Source: Rhytidiadelphus loreus
Taxonomy: Eukaryota; Streptophyta; Bryopsida; Hypnales; Hylocomiaceae
DNA: 64,000 nt
Assembly (NCBI GenBank): GCA_947034895.1
Contig: OX344764.1
Span: 19,158,001-19,222,000, forward strand
Reading direction: 5' to 3'
In this document: positions 1-13,798 of the stretch, piece after piece
Layout: each line of letters opens with the position of its first letter
Numbering within the stretch: the first letter of the stretch is position 1
Translations under genes and position numbers: made by a program
The notes under the pieces: generated by a model
Told to the model about the DNA's origin: nothing
What the model saw: only the letters and a program-made list of their open reading frames with translations
The model's database searches: none

Positions 1-83
1 GTGCACCATATTCTGCAATCTGAATTAGTTATGATTTATAAAACCAATGAATTCAACAATGTTTTCTTGTAGTTCAAATGTCT

Positions 84-1594
84 TTAACTGCTAAAGGACC
101 AAGGCCTTTTTTCTACCAAAAAACACTCAAAATTACCATTTCTATAGCAAAGAGTAAAAGAATTTGAATTTTCTTTTTTTCACATCTAACCATATAATCT
201 TACACCTAACTAGTATGAGAATGTGTAGAAAAAATTTCAGAAATTTTGACAACACAAATTGCAAGATATTTGTGTTTAAAGTGAAAATAATCAAGTTTTT
301 CAGCACATTGTGGGACTAGAATATTTGACTTTAAACCTTCTTAGAATAATTTTTTTGCACTACAAAGTTTTGAGCTTTAAATCTTTGTTGTGGGGAATTG
401 AATTGAGAGTCTAGGGGGATTTCTTTTTTAAACTTAATTTTTATTCTTAAAAATAATTATTAAGTAGAAGTAGGTATGAGATAGAAGGAAAATCTAAATT
501 ATTAACATCTCTAAAATAGAATTAAAATGCACTAATTCTAAAGGTGAGATTGTTTTAGGAGGTAAATTAAACCACGTGGAATTTTTTTTCTTAGCCCCTA
601 AAGCGGTCCCAAGGTCTTTTTTTGTCAAAACTACTCAAAACTACCACTTTTTCTATGTTCACCTACAAAGTAAATTTTAAAAAATAAATTTTAGAATCAA
701 ACCATAGGATCTTGTTTTACACTTGTCTAAGGGCATGTGATAATTTTTTTATGATGTTTGACCGTATAGATTGAAAGATATTAGCATCCAAAGTGAAAGA
801 AAAAAATTTCTTTTAAGAAGTTATTATGATTGCCCACAAAGCAAGAAGCTCCATAACTTCCACATCACTAATCCAAATAGAATGAATCAAAGCTTCCCAT
901 TTAGAAAAAATATATATATAATCTACGAGGAAAAAAATACTAAAAAATATTATTTTGTGAATTTTTTTTGTTGCTTGGTCTCCCCTATTTTGAGGTTATT
1001 GTGGCATAACTTTTGCTCCTGGGCACCAAATGAAATAAAAATTATATTCCCAAAAAGTTCATAAATTTCTTTATCTTATGAAAAAGTTTCAAAAAGTTTC
1101 AGTAAAAATTGAGATCATAGGAGCTTACCCAAAATCCAATTTGTCCCCTATAGGAACAATGGGACTTTAGGGGTTAAATTGTAAAAATTGCATTAAAAAA
1201 TGAATCCTACAAATTATTTTTCAAGAAGATGCTCTAATTGCCCCAAAGAACAAGATTGTCCATAACTTTCTCATTACAAATCCAAATGGAATGAATCAAA
1301 GCTTTCTATGTATACAAAAATGTAATCTATGAGGGATTTTTTTTTTTTTTAAATACTCAAATTTTGAATTTTTTTTTGTTGCCCCCTTTCTCCTATTTTG
1401 AGCTTGTTTGGGCATAACTTTTGTTCTTGGGCACCAATTGAACAAAAATTATATTTCCATGAAGCTAATCAATTCTTCTATCTTCAAAAAAAATTTGAAA
1501 AAATCATGACAAAAATTTAGCTTGTAGGTTCATGCCCAAAATCCCATTTGTCCCCCGTTGTCCCCCAAAGGGAAAATGGTCCTATAGGGGTTAA
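84..1594. mobile_element. nested piggyBac-like MITE fragments
   Basis: Two overlapping element-like units are visible. One has a left end at 84 (TTAA then a CTGCTAAAGGACC-type end) and a right end at 1177 (ACTTTAGGGG then TTAA at 1174-1177). The other has a left end at 595 (CCCCTAAAG after TTAG) and a right end at 1590 (CCTATAGGGG then TTAA at 1591-1594). These ends match those of the cleaner copy at 12874-13798. The interior also matches it, for example the phrase CATAACTTTTGCTC near 1005, 1415 and 13630. The TTAA flanks and CCC-starting ends are piggyBac hallmarks. No transposase is encoded here, and short ORFs inside are chance. Divergence between copies suggests age and nested duplication. 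Confidence 0.55.
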
Positions 1595-3823
1595 GAGCAA
1601 TAAGGCACTAACTATTGAAAGAAACATACATATGTGCACAAAATGCAAGAATTCCAAAACATTTGGAATCCCCTACCATTTTCTTATTTGTGACAATAGT
1701 AAATCACAATGGAATCAAATTAAGGATTTGATTTGTCTATGTTGTAAGATTTGAAGTAATTGTGATTGCTTGTTTTCCAAGATTTCTATAATTATTATTG
1801 ACTTATTTTTTAATAATCACATGATAGTTTTTGAAGGTGTGAATTCATAGCTTAAATTTACAAATTAATGTATGAAACCTTTGTGGACAAGAAACAATCT
1901 TGGTCTCTTATTTAGCAAGATTCTTAAAGAATCATGGACTTATTATGTAATAATGACATTGTTCTTATTAAAACGTAAACTTGACGCATTGAGGATCTTG
2001 TTTTTTGGGCAATCAAAATATCCTCTTTAGAAAAATCAAAGCATCCTCTTCTAAGATTCAATCATCATCTTTTGCTAAAACCCTCATTGACTTTTGAAAT
2101 TTGGCATGTATGTAAATAATAAATTATGGCATTCAATCATCCCCCCCAAAACAAATTTTAGATCTCAAATCCCATTCTAAGAGGAGTCAAACTTTGTTAG
2201 CTATGGTGTGGTAGCTTAAAAAAAAACATTTTCTATTAACTTCATGCCCTATTATCTTGGAGTCTATTAAGTCAAATTTCTTGAAATTTTTCCCATATAT
2301 TTGAAATGTTTGTTTCTAAATTTTCACTATTTGGATTTCAAATAAAAAATTTCCTAATTGCACAAGAAATCATCAAGAAATGACTAGTGTATTGTCAACT
2401 CACTTAACCTCCTTGCATTGTAGGGTGATTTAGAGTAAGCTAGACTCTATATTTGCTTTTGAAATTTTTCATGAGTGAACAAAACATCATATACTTATGA
2501 ATGGTGAGAATCCTAATTTTTGTGTAGAGAAAAATTGTACTCCAAGAAGGCTAGAAGTCTGTAGAGTGTGGACCCTACTTTACAAGAATGTAAATTTTTT
2601 AAATTCTCACTTCAAACATTATAATCTTTCAATTCACGTAGTCAATTGGACTTAAATTTTTTCCACACATTTCCTTACTTGCTCAATACACTTTTGAACA
2701 ATTGGAGTTCAAGAAGAAAAATAAATTTAGTTCCTTGGTTTTGGACAATGCATCAAAAATTGATAGTTTTAGACTTCTCCTCTTCCAAAACACCCTTTGG
2801 CCTTTAGGAATTAAACCACTTTTTCAATTACCAAGTTTGGTTATTTCCACTATTATTTATTCAAAATAGCATTTTTATAGGTGTTTGCTGGATAGTTCAA
2901 ATTGCAACCTATTTTTTTCCCAATTCCATCGGCTAACTTTGAAGTAGCCACTGGTCCTTTCTGAACTTGGGCATGTTTTCATTTCAATTTCTGCCCTACC
3001 AACTGCCTAGTTGTCTTGAACTCACTTGGTGGTAAGTTCATCCTTCAGACAGCTGGAGAAAAAGAAAGAATGTCTTTGATTGTTTTTATTCATTGAATTT
3101 CCATCCCTCGTGTTAAAGAGAATTGTTTTGGAGCTCGCTTTCTTCACAAAAACAAAGAACATTGAAAGAACAAAAGTGCACGTCTATATACTGTTATTCC
3201 ATTCCAATTATGGTACTGTAGGATAGAGGCCTACCATGGTTGTAATGTGTGAAGGAAAAATTAGTGTTGGATTCCAGAGACGGAGCCTAAAAAACAGCTA
3301 ACTTAACGCATCCCAGGAAGGCGTACATTCCCATATTTGACGAAAGTTGCAGCAAATGAAGCATGTCAAACTTCCTGGACGCAGTGTTCAAATCAGGATC
3401 TCAAGTGACGGAACTGTGCTACTACTCTCAATTTCTAATTCGTCAAATTGGTGCGTTCTAAAGTGTCAGAAGTTTAGGGCGGGTGTTCAAAACTGCTTTC
3501 TGATCATTGACAACCGGATAAAACTCCATCAGTCAATTAATGTCCAGTTCAATCCTATTTGGAATTTTCACAAGCTTTTGCGATAATCTTAGTACAAATA
3601 TGTATTTATCTCAATTTCATCGAAACGATCATAAAGGGAGAGGGTCATAAAGTTGCGGTTGCATGAACAATAAGAGATCGATGAAAGAAACATAACCCTG
3701 AAGCACTCTGTTCGAATTTTAGAAAAAGAAATTCAGAGTTCAGGGTTGGGTTTAGGGTTTACGGTGGCTTCAGTCGATGCGAGGGCTCTTCATTCACGAG
3801 ACCAAGAAATCGTCCACCTTAGC
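1595..3823. other. AT-rich intergenic DNA, no gene seen
   Basis: Low-complexity AT-rich sequence. I see no ORF with recognisable motifs, no RNA gene and no clear repeat boundary. It lies downstream of the minus-strand P450 gene, so it should include that gene's 3' UTR. Confidence 0.5.
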
Positions 3824-6800
3824 TTACAGCGCTTGGAGAATGAGAGGCATGCCGAACTTGGGCCTTGGCACGATCATCGAGGTCGGGTGGTGCTTGTAAT
3901 TCGGGGACGGCAGCACCCTGAACCGGCGCAGCACCCTGGCCACAATGATCTTCATCTCCATCATGGCGAAGTTGTTGCCGATGCAGGACTTGGGGCCAAG
4001 TCCGAACGGCACAAACGCTTGCGGATGCGAGCACGCACCCGACACGCCGTGAGCGAAGCGCTCGGGGTTGAAGCTCGCAGCGTCCTCCCCCCAGTAAGCC
4101 TTGTCCTGGTGCACCGCAGTCGTTGCGAACTCGATGTTGATGCCCTTGGGAATGAAGAGCGATTTCAACTGGATGTCCTTGACTGCTAGTCGTGAAAGTG
4201 TTGGCACTACGGGGAAGTTTCGCAGGGTCTCGTTTGCTATCATCCCCACCTGCACAAGTGGTTAGGGTTTGGTGCATACCCGAGTATTAAGGATTGAGGG
4301 TTCGTGCAGCCCTAATTTATGAAATTTGTACTTAGGTTGAACATGCATTCCTGACTTGGACCCTTTCTTGAATCCTACATCTTCACCCAAAATCAAAACC
4401 AACCTCTCAATGATGCAATTCTAATGAAGTCCACTCACTTTTGACATATTGATGGATTCTAATTCCTTAAATTTTTACTTTTTGAAAAAAGATTCTAATA
4501 CATATTTAGAGACACAAATAGGAAGCTACTATTGAACCTCTTACTTCAACTATTCATAGGAAATTCAAAAGAAACAATTTTAAGATCATTTTTTTTTTCC
4601 ATTTTTTCTTAAAAGGCTAATCAACACAAACTACTTGATTATAACTCTTGCTAACAAAAGAAGCAAATTTCTTAACTCTTAAATGATAAACCAAGCCCTT
4701 GGGGCTTGGTTTTGAGAGAATTGTTCACAAAAAGTGGCTTTTGTAGTTTTTTGGAATGATCCAATCTATTGAACTCACTTTAATAGTGAATATGGCTTGC
4801 CAAGCACCGCATTTAAGCTACAAAATTAAAACACTATTCACTATTCACTTACACATTCCCTGACCACACAAACTTTGGTCAAGTAATAAATCCCCATACC
4901 TTGCTTTAAGGTTTTTTTTATTCCCCTTTGGATTGCCTTCTAGGAAAATAAATGTTGTTTAAAGGTTAACATTGAAATGTTGGCATAGTCATTGTGGAAA
5001 TCATCTTTTTTGATACCATGTAAATCATTTGCTTAAATAAACCCATGAGTATTAATTGGAGGTCAAATTATTGTGCAAGACTTCTCCTTTTCACCCAAAA
5101 TTCCAAGAATGAACATTTGCACTTCTTTCAAGATTCTTTGTCATCCATCAAAAACTTTTAGGCCACATGATAGTTCTAAGAGACATGCTTACCACTTTGA
5201 GATGCGACAATATTTTAGAATCAAACTTCTCTTCCTCCCCCACCACTTCCATAATCTCCTTCCTAGCCCGTTCTTGCCACTCTGGATACATGGCCAACAT
5301 GAGCAACATGAACACGGTGGTATTGGCCACCGTGTCTTGCCCTGCAAAGTAGAAGAGCTTGCAGTTGTTCATCACTGAGGCCAAATTAAATTCCATGTTG
5401 TTTTCCTGCCATCCGTCGCTTGCTACTACAAGCATGCATCCTAGCAAATCCTCTCCATAAGAGCTTGCATGTCCATTGCGTACAGCTTCTTGCCGCCTAG
5501 TGATCAAGTCGTAGAGGAGAGTGTCGAGCTGGTTCAACGTGTGGTTCATATGCCTATGTTTCTTTGTTGGAATGTATCTGTTCAGATGCAAGGATTCAGA
5601 GTAGAAAAGCTATTTTCTTGTCAAGTGGAGTTAATGCTTTCAAGACCATTGACCTTCTTTTTACAAAGATGGATGATATGCGGTGAGTGAATCTTAGAGG
5701 AATAAATGAAGAAAAATTGAGTAGAGAGACTCTGAAGGTTATGTACGAAAGAACCATGTGTTGTTATCCTATTTTATACAAAACTTCATATTACCCCTTG
5801 AAGATGCAAATTTTGAATTTGGATAGAATTTGCACTCACATTCTTCACCAACTCTTATAGTTATGGATTCATCATATATAAGTAATCCCCTCGTAAGTCC
5901 TAATTGCTGAGGACAACGACTTACAATCTATAATTTGACTACATGGACCCAAATTTGTATACATTGAATTGAAAATATTCTAGAATGATTTGCATAATTA
6001 ACCAACCACCCAAATTAAGGTAGTAAATAATTCATCAGTTACATAGGTGTGATCAAGCTATGTGAAGAGTGTTGATATTTGGTGAAGAAATCCCGAAGGA
6101 ACAAATGAAGGAAAATCATTTTAAGAACTTATGAAAGAATTTTAATTTAGTAGGTAGAGTGAAAAGAAAGTTGTTTTTACTTATTGATTCAAAATTCCAC
6201 CTCACCAAGGAAAGTAATCTAATCAACAATTGTAAGGAAAAATGGCTCACCAACTCTGCTACTTTCATAGAGAGCATTCCCAAACCACATATAATCCTCT
6301 AAAGATGCCCTATATGTGATTTGTAGAACTTGCTCAGATGATTATGTCTTTTCTCTAATTGTGACATTGTTAAATAACTAACACCTATTGATAACTACTG
6401 AAAATGGACACATTCATATACATGGGAGCCGAAGGTCAATTTTGGTAACACCGATAATCAACACTATGAGATTTCATAGTTTATTCATGAGCATAACTAG
6501 CATAACTAACCCCAATAGACTTTTGATTTACACTTGTCTACAAGACCAGAGTTACTCTTTTTCTCTATGCATCATGCAAAAAGGTCTTGAATCTTCTTTG
6601 AATTACAAAAACACCATGTGTGCATTTAGTACTTTGACACTACTTGGGTTAGAGACAATTCTAGAAGAAGCAATTAGGGAGGGTATGTAAAAACCATCGT
6701 TAGGAAAGAAATGAGCCCTCAACGAGGGCACAGGGAGAATTGGCCCCCTCATTGCCCTAGTCAACTTTGGTTTGAAAAAAAAGACCCCTATGTTGTGCCA

Positions 6801-9800
6801 ATTTTTTGGTACTTCTTGCAATTCTTGAGAGTAATTTGGGGCCTCTGATTGCAAATATGAATTCAGAATATCAAAAAAAAATTAAGCCTTGCAAATAAAA
6901 AATTCCAGGGTTTGCCCTGGAGGGGCAATGAGGGGGTCAATTCACGCTGGCCCTCAAAGGGGTTGTGAGTCTGCAAAACTTAGGGATTCTAGGGAATGCT
7001 GGCCTCCAAACAAAATTAAAAAATCTTTTATTTTTTGGGCCATTTTTTGGGCGGGCAGCAAACTGCAAGGCCTGCTTTTGTGCGAGACAGATCAATTAAA
7101 ACATTTTAAAAACATTTTAAAAATATCAAAATTTTATTATTATTAAAATAAATGAAAAATTATAAAATTTCAGATCTGATGTGGCAATAGTGCAACCACA
7201 TCAGGCTTCCATTAATATGCATTTTTATTTTAATATCATTTTAATATTATTTATTGTAATTTTTTAAATTTAAAAAAAAAATTAGGATTTAGGATCACTA
7301 TTCCTATAGATGTTTTAAATTTTTTATTTTTTTATTGCGGTCACTACTCCTCAAGAGTTCCATTCAGAGGAACTCCTCCAAAAATCAAAACGAAGCAGCC
7401 TCTTTCAAGGCTGAAATTTTTCCTAATGTATGAGGTGGTGGCTCAATGTTCTACTTCAGTCAGAGATGTAGAGCTAAGGTAGTATGCTCTAAAAGTGTCC
7501 ATCTTCTTCAAACTGCCCCTATTTTTGGGTGGAGAATAGATTAATAGAGATGGGGTGATCCTTTAATGGACCACTATAGTAATTGAATGCATTGAGGGAA
7601 AAATATTTTTCTATTGCAAGAGTCAATCATTGCTTTTGATTTCTACACATCTCTTTACAAGTTGCAAGTAGACGAATTTTGGGAGTCCTATGGTCACAAA
7701 TAGGTGCCTATGTCCAAAATCTTTGAAAATTTATAACTAATTCAAAAATGCTTGGAAAAATACAAAACCACAGGTGTTAGGTTCTACATCCATTTTTCTT
7801 TCTCTGAAAAATTATTGAAAAATAATTCTGTCCAAAGAAGCCTATGAAAAAGAACCCTTAAATGGTCGCTTTTAGAGCATACTACCATACTACCGATAGA
7901 TTCCATAAGTAGAATGATTATCTCTTGAAGAACAAAAAAGAACTCTAAAATGTACTCTTCTATAGAATCATACCAAAGAACTTTCACTTATGATACATAC
8001 AAATTGCATGAAATCTGCCAAAGATTTATTGTCCGTTGTACGTACCTGTAGCGAGGAATGACCCAAAACCCCAATTCTTTAAACAAGCTAAAGAATTTTG
8101 CTGCTAGCTCCATTTGTATCTCGTACACTTGTACACCCGTCTCATACTCTCCACCAAACGCCGTCATCGACAACACTCGTCCTGAAAGCTTGTGCACATC
8201 GGGCTCCACATCAATTTCGGCTGAGCCTCCAGCTTGCGCTACTATTTGCTCCCACTTGTGAATCTCCACTATCGACCCTTCTACCATACTTGCCACCATA
8301 CCCTACAAGATACACTCAAACCTCTTGGCTATTGGAATGAGACTAACAAATCTAGAAAATTATGAATTAAGGTAAGTGCACATATAGTCCACACTAATAA
8401 CAACTAATAGCAACTGATTATATTAACTAATATTATGTACATATTATTTATATTGAATCTTCTTGGCAAGTGCAAAAGGATTTCAACATATCTTAGCATG
8501 CATTAGTTGGACAATGTGTGAGTAAGTAATGAAATTTTGAAGTATTATTTGTAGGAATAACAAAAGTCCTATCGGCTACTCTCACTCACGTTCTCATTGT
8601 GAACCTCTTCTAGCATCAATAATATCAAGGTACTGGTGTCGGATTTTGATCCAAATGCAAGTGCCACAATTCCGGCAGTGTAGATTATGGCGGTGCTCAT
8701 AGCTCATGTGTTTGTTTACAGTACAGTTTCTGGAGATTTTCAACAGTACTTTTTATTGAAAGCCATTGCGTTTCCTTCCTTACATTTCCCAGAGGCTTGA
8801 TGCAAAATTTTGTTGAAATTTGGCGATACTTATCCTAAATTGACTGTCGTGAACTGAAGCACACTTGCACACATTCGAACAGTGTCATAGTGGATAACAC
8901 GGGGTCTCAGCCGCTAAGATTAAAAGAGGTTTAAGAGTAGCCATAGCCACAATTTAGACAGCCGAATGCACGCCATAGCCAGCCAGTGTATGCAAGCTTC
9001 CGGAATGAGTGATTGTAAGCTTTTGAGGTTCAGGGTTAACTGTGTGTACCCTTCAGAGCATCCAAAATTGGGTGACTCTAATCTTTTGTAGTTTAGGATT
9101 AGCTGCGCATACCTTGAGAGCGTCCTGATGGAAAAACGGGTTGATTGTGCGCCTCTCTATGGTCCATTTCTCCCCCACGAGTAGCGCCAACCCTTTCCCA
9201 AAGATGCGAGAGATGAAGTTGTCGTCAGGGAAGTACCTCCCCAAGGACGCATGGTTGGTGATGAACACTTCCCTCGCAATCTCCGGGTCTCGCACCACAA
9301 GTCGAGTGCTCGTTCCGAACCAATAGAGGAAGTATTTCACGCCTACGACATTTGTGGAACTCATCAATTGAGGGCTTCACACATCACTAATTAGCCTAAA
9401 TTCAGTGGACTATTTGAGGATATTATGTGCAGGAGCTTGTCCACTATTTCTCTCTTCAATAAGTGATTAACCCCTAAAATGTCCAAGGCCTATTTTGAGC
9501 TTTTTGGAATTTGCTCTAAATTGAACAAAATTCCAACATATTGATAAGTTGTATCAATTTTTTTTGAATTGTAATTGTACAAATTCAAACTACATATGTT
9601 AGACACCTCATAGAAAAAGAAATCACAACAATATCACTTGTGGAGTGAAAGATTATAATGTTTGACTATGAGGGTGTTAAATCTGCAAAAGTGATGTGAA
9701 GTCTTTCAATCCTCTTTTCACAAGTCAAATCTAAAAAGTTGGTGACCAAAAATATATGAGGTTAAAGGGCCTAACATGTATAACCCCAATCAATTTATGA

Positions 9801-10641
9801 CTTCTCAAAATCTACTCTGTAATTTTTTTAAATGAATTTTGAATGTGATTTTTCCTCCGAGATCTAATGCATTTGAGGCTCATTTTCAAGAGCTCTCAAC
9901 ACAACGTGAAGTCAAGATTGCAATGGGTACCCTTGCACAAAATCTTGAATAGAAAAATCACTATCATTTATTTTTAAGATTGAATTTTTGTTGCTAAAAC
10001 TAGACTTCAAGAACTTTCCAAAAATTCAAACTACTAAAAATAGTAACTTGGTTAGATTTTATTTAGCTTCAAAGTTTTGCAAACACCGGATTTTGGGGTT
10101 AATTCCCTATTCCACTGGCTTCTCAACCAATTTAATTCCCTCTCTTTGGGGTTTCATACACCTTATCAAGCACTCTTTCAGTCAGACCCTAGATTCCCAC
10201 CCTTTCGCTCACAAACTTCACCATAACCAGACACTAAGCAAATATTCTTGCCGATTCATCCACCCATGAAACCCCAAATTGAGCCCCAAAGTAGCACAAC
10301 TCAAGTCCAGCTCCATTACATTGCTCCAAGGATGAGTCCCAACCTGGAAATTTCGGAAAGAAGAGGGCGGACGTTGGCGTGACAGTCGGCGAGAGATCCG
10401 CATAGCTATCAAGCGGCACCACCTCAGGAAACGACTTCTGGTACGCCATGGATTCTCTCAGCTGACCAAACAGGAACCGGAACGGCGGCCCTTGCACGCC
10501 TTGCTTCCTCATGATGCTTCCCAACCGCAGGGGCGTCCACAGCCCTTTCCACAACAGCTTCGTCACCACCTGGTACGCGATGGAGCACAAGAACACCACC
10601 GCCACGGCGGTCCATACCTCCACGGACACAAAACGCGCCAT
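3824..10641 (-). CDS. Cytochrome P450, CYP72 clan, five exons
   Basis: Minus-strand model: exon 1 10641-10320, exon 2 9342-9113, exon 3 8302-8046, exon 4 5577-5193, exon 5 4249-3824. All junctions are GT-AG and the phases agree (1620 nt, 539 aa). The N-terminus has a membrane anchor (VAVVFLCSIAY). Exon 4 carries the I-helix AGQDT near residue 347. Exon 5 carries the K-helix ETLR, the PERF motif (FNPERF) and the haem loop FGLGPKSCIG with the cysteine near 487. The last matches CYP72-clan proteins except that the usual Arg before Ser-Cys is Lys. The exon 3/4 junction sequence PRYRYIPTKKHR is also CYP72-like. The clan mostly oxidises hormones, fatty acids and terpenoids at the ER; the substrate cannot be predicted. 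An upstream in-frame ATG at 10725 is possible, but MARF at 10641 puts the anchor in its usual place. The exon 1/2 junction is the least certain, because the conserved Trp-x-x-x-Tyr-Gly region is not typical. Confidence 0.85.
7478..7886. repeat. dispersed repeat copy 1 with short inverted ends, inside P450 intron 3
   Basis: The segment begins GGTAGTATGCTCTAAAAG and ends with the reverse complement of that 18-mer (7869-7886). About 315 bp of it is the reverse complement of sequence at 23695-24007 and resembles 50105-50420. All copies carry the same conserved stretches, such as CACTTGCAACTTGTA and AATCACCCCATCTC in the forward copies. A clear target-site duplication was not found, so element type is open (MITE or SINE-like). 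Confidence 0.5.
9007..9113 (-). repeat. tandemly duplicated 5' splice-site region in P450 intron 2
   Basis: The end of exon 2 plus the first part of the intron (reading GACGCTCTCAAG then GTATGCGCAG) is followed, about 55-60 bp into the intron, by a diverged second copy (GATGCTCTGAAG then GGTACACACAG). Both copies continue with similar sequence (AACCCTGAACCTCAAAAG versus AATCCTAAACTACAAAAG). The first donor keeps the frame into exon 3 and is taken as functional. Confidence 0.6.
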
Positions 10642-12064
10642 AGCTCGATAGACTACCTCCTGCGGTGCATGCCCTTCAAGATGGGATCCACCCAAACAAG
10701 ATGGAAGTTCAGCTAGCAAGCTCATTTAGCTTGCACTGCAATTGATTTGGATAGTTTGATATGTGTTTGTCAAGGCTTAACTCCTAAATGTCAAGAGCGG
10801 GCGGACGTTTTGCGGACGCAGAGAATTGAAAAAAACATTTGAAGAGGAATTAACACCAGATTTCAATCGAACATTGTAACTGGGCCTCAAACAGCAATTC
10901 AACGATTTGAAAGGAAGCGTATACGCGCCACGGATAGCATTCATCAGATCATACTGTATATTGCCCAGTGTATTGCCCAGTGTATTGCCCAGTGCGGCAA
11001 AAATGCGCTGTAGGAGGAACTGACGAGGATGAGTCCGAGAAGTTGAACCTTCATATATACAACTTTCGGACAGCACAGAAGTCGGGATTGCATGACTTTC
11101 GATGATATTTTTTCCCCTGGATTTTTATATCTACATTCTACGTCATGCTTGACGCTCGCTGCTCTCAGCAAATTTCCAAAGATTCATCATGTGAAGACCT
11201 TGTTCATCAAACTTTCATGATGAGAGAGACGACAGCGGGGAACGCTGGGTGAAAAAACGAAAAAAATAAAAAATAAAAATAAAAAATTTAAATAAATGAA
11301 TGAATTTTTATCATTCTTAATGTGTTTTTTGAGATCTTTATATTTACATTTATTTCTTATTTTAAATACCTTTTAAAATACCTTTTATTTAATAAAAAGA
11401 ATATGATAATTTTTAATTTTTTTTTATTACTAAATAATTTGGTCAGCATTGCACAAGTTCACAACTTGGGGACCTTTTCTTTCCAGGCCTGAAATTTTTC
11501 TTAATAATAATCTTGGTATCCCTATGGTGGATTCTTTCAAAAACTACAAATCTCCGCTTGTGAGGAAGTTGGCTTGAAATTTCTATGGTAACAACTTTAG
11601 TAACCAAGTACACTTCAATTTATTGTTTTTTTTCTTCTAGAAGTTACCTCCAGTGATTCCAGAATATGTAAAGGAGGTCACCCTTTTCCGATCAAACTCC
11701 CATTCTTGCAGCTTAGACTACCTCATTTCTAATCATCAAAACTATAGGTGACAACTCACGTACTATAGGACCCACAGAAGAAACACAAATGTCTTAGAGG
11801 TGTACATTGAGATCATACAATGATCACAACATGAACATTGATAGTCTTACATCAAGTTTGTAACCATCCTATGGTTGGAAATAGGTTTGCCTACATATTG
11901 AGAATGGGACAACTAGAATCTTGACAAAAAAAATTCACGATGAATTTTTTTTTGAGGAAAAAAATTTAGAAAATTATAAAATCCAACTAAAATGTATTTC
12001 TCTACACGGGAAAATTTTCCTTGAACTTTCTGCAATCTGCAGATAGTCTGAATTGTTTAAGTGA
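10642..12064. other. P450 upstream region with a 12-bp tandem repeat
   Basis: This is intergenic DNA upstream of the P450 start. It holds three exact copies of TATTGCCCAGTG at 10959-10994. I see no other gene, and no convincing TATA box can be fixed. Confidence 0.45.
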
Positions 12065-12340
12065 TCAGAAATAGGTGATCAACCATATACCATATTTTGC
12101 GACAAAGCTATAAGTAAGTAGTTGTAGACCAATACAATCTTTGGTGGGTAATTTCTTAATTCCCATGTACAGACATATAGAAAGATATGCTTTGAATTCT
12201 GTTAACCCTAGTGGAGTCCACTCCAAACCACCTCGGGTTCGTCCATCTTTGTGAATGACTTCAAATGAGTAGACATTGGTCTCCCGAACTATGCGCCGTT
12301 GAAGCTTCTCGGACCAAAACTTGTGGAATAAACCCAGCAC
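12065..12340 (-). pseudogene. piggyBac transposase remnant (N-terminal part)
   Basis: The fragment reads LFHKFWSEKLQRRIVRET, then NVYSFEVIHKDGR, then WTPLGLTEFKAYLSICLYMG and IKKLP. This matches the start of the DDE_Tnp_1_7 (piggyBac) domain, where an FxxFF...IVxxTNxYA segment is followed by W.PLT..ELKAFLG...MGI.KLP. Just upstream (12340-12380) another frame reads FSGPTPGYNHPYG, a plausible preceding piece, so at least one frameshift separates them. The catalytic DDD residues are missing because similarity ends near 12065. It sits about 0.5 kb from the TTAA-flanked MITE at 12874, consistent with a decayed autonomous relative. A GC-richer stretch at 12400-12830 may hold the rest of its N-terminus. 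Confidence 0.6.
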
Positions 12341-12873
12341 AGACCATAGGGATGATTGTAGCCAGGAGTGGGGCCACTGAAAAGCAATGGTAGCTGCTTA
12401 TAATGTGGAGTATTTGCTTTTCATGTCTGTGGAGCGAATCGGATCTGGGCCACTTTTTTTTTTTTTCTGCTTGCCCCTTCTTGAAGATCGGGTGCCTTGC
12501 TAGTGATGAGATTTGGACGTGCATGCTTGCGTCCAGCTGTCACCAGGTCCCTTGTACCAGGAATCCAAATTGTGGCCGCCATCGTCGTCATTCAGGGCCG
12601 TTGCTGGCATCAATGATCGGGTCTGAGCTTCCACCCGCCACATTACTATGACCATTTTTGGCAGAGGTCCTGTACATCGGTTTGCCGCCACTGCTTCCTG
12701 CCTTTTTGCGTCCTTCCTACATTGGTGCTTTTCCACGGCTCTCTTCGCACTACTGCTTTCCCGTTCTCCATTTTGCATTGCGACGCCGCTGCAGCGTAGA
12801 TGTTTGTGTATTCTCTCTACTGTCATGTCCTGAATGTGCTGTGGCCTGTGAGGGTTTCTAACTCCACTTTTAA

Positions 12874-13798
12874 CCCCTAAAGGACCAGGGCCGTTTTTCT
12901 GTCAAAAACTACTCAAAACTGCCATTTTTGCTGCATTCATCCAAAAAAACAAAAAAAATACTTTTTTTATAATCTAACCGTAGGATCTTGTACTTTACTG
13001 GTCTAGTATCATGTGGTAAAAATTTCATGGAGTTTGACCGTACAGATTGGAAGATATTAGCATTCAAAGTTGAAAAAAGAAAGTTTTTTTGAACACTAGC
13101 CTGCAATTTCAGATGACTTTGAATGCCATTTGGGAAAAAAATTTACACCATGGACCTTGAATTTCAAAAATTTTATGTTGAAGGATTGAGTTGGAAGTCT
13201 AGAAAATTAAAAACAAAACAAAACACGATTGATTTTCATTCTTTAAAAAATTATTCAGTAGAAGTAGATCCAAGATTGAAAGAAAAACTAAATCGTTAAT
13301 AGCTCTAAAATGGGATTGAAACACAATAATCTCAATGGTGAGATTGTTCTAAATAGAGAACTTAACCTTTTCAAACAATTTTTGTTGAAAAATTGTGAAA
13401 ATTGCATTCAGAATTGAATCCTATAAGTTATTTTTTCAAGAAGATGCTCAAATTGCTTGAAAAACAAGATTGTTCATAACTTTCACATTACTAATCCAAA
13501 TGAAATGAATCAAAGCTTCACATGTAGACAAAAATATGATCTTTAAGAAGAAAAAAATTAAAAAATTAATTTCAAATTTTTGTAGATTTATTTTTCTGCC
13601 CGGTGACGTGTAAATTATGTTTAAGATGCCATAACTTTTGCTCCCGGGCACCAATTGAAATAAAATTTGTATTCCCAGGAAGCTCATAAGTTTTCCTATC
13701 TTATGAGAAAGTTTCAAGAAAATTAACTGAAAATTGAGATCATAGGAACTTGCCCGAAATCCATTTTGTCCCCCGAGGGGACAATGGTCCTTTAGGGG
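12874..13798. mobile_element. piggyBac-type MITE, 925 bp
   Basis: TTAA at 12870-12873 precedes CCCCTAAAGGACCA. The other end is TGGTCCTTTAGGGG followed by TTAA at 13799-13802. The terminal inverted repeats are therefore 14 bp exact, with a 4-bp TTAA target duplication, the diagnostic combination for piggyBac. No coding capacity is seen. Related but older copies lie at 84-1594. Confidence 0.8.

Noticed and set aside
771..1754. Short plus-strand ORFs in the first 2 kb
   Set aside because: They lie inside MITE fragments, are AT-driven and lack any motif.
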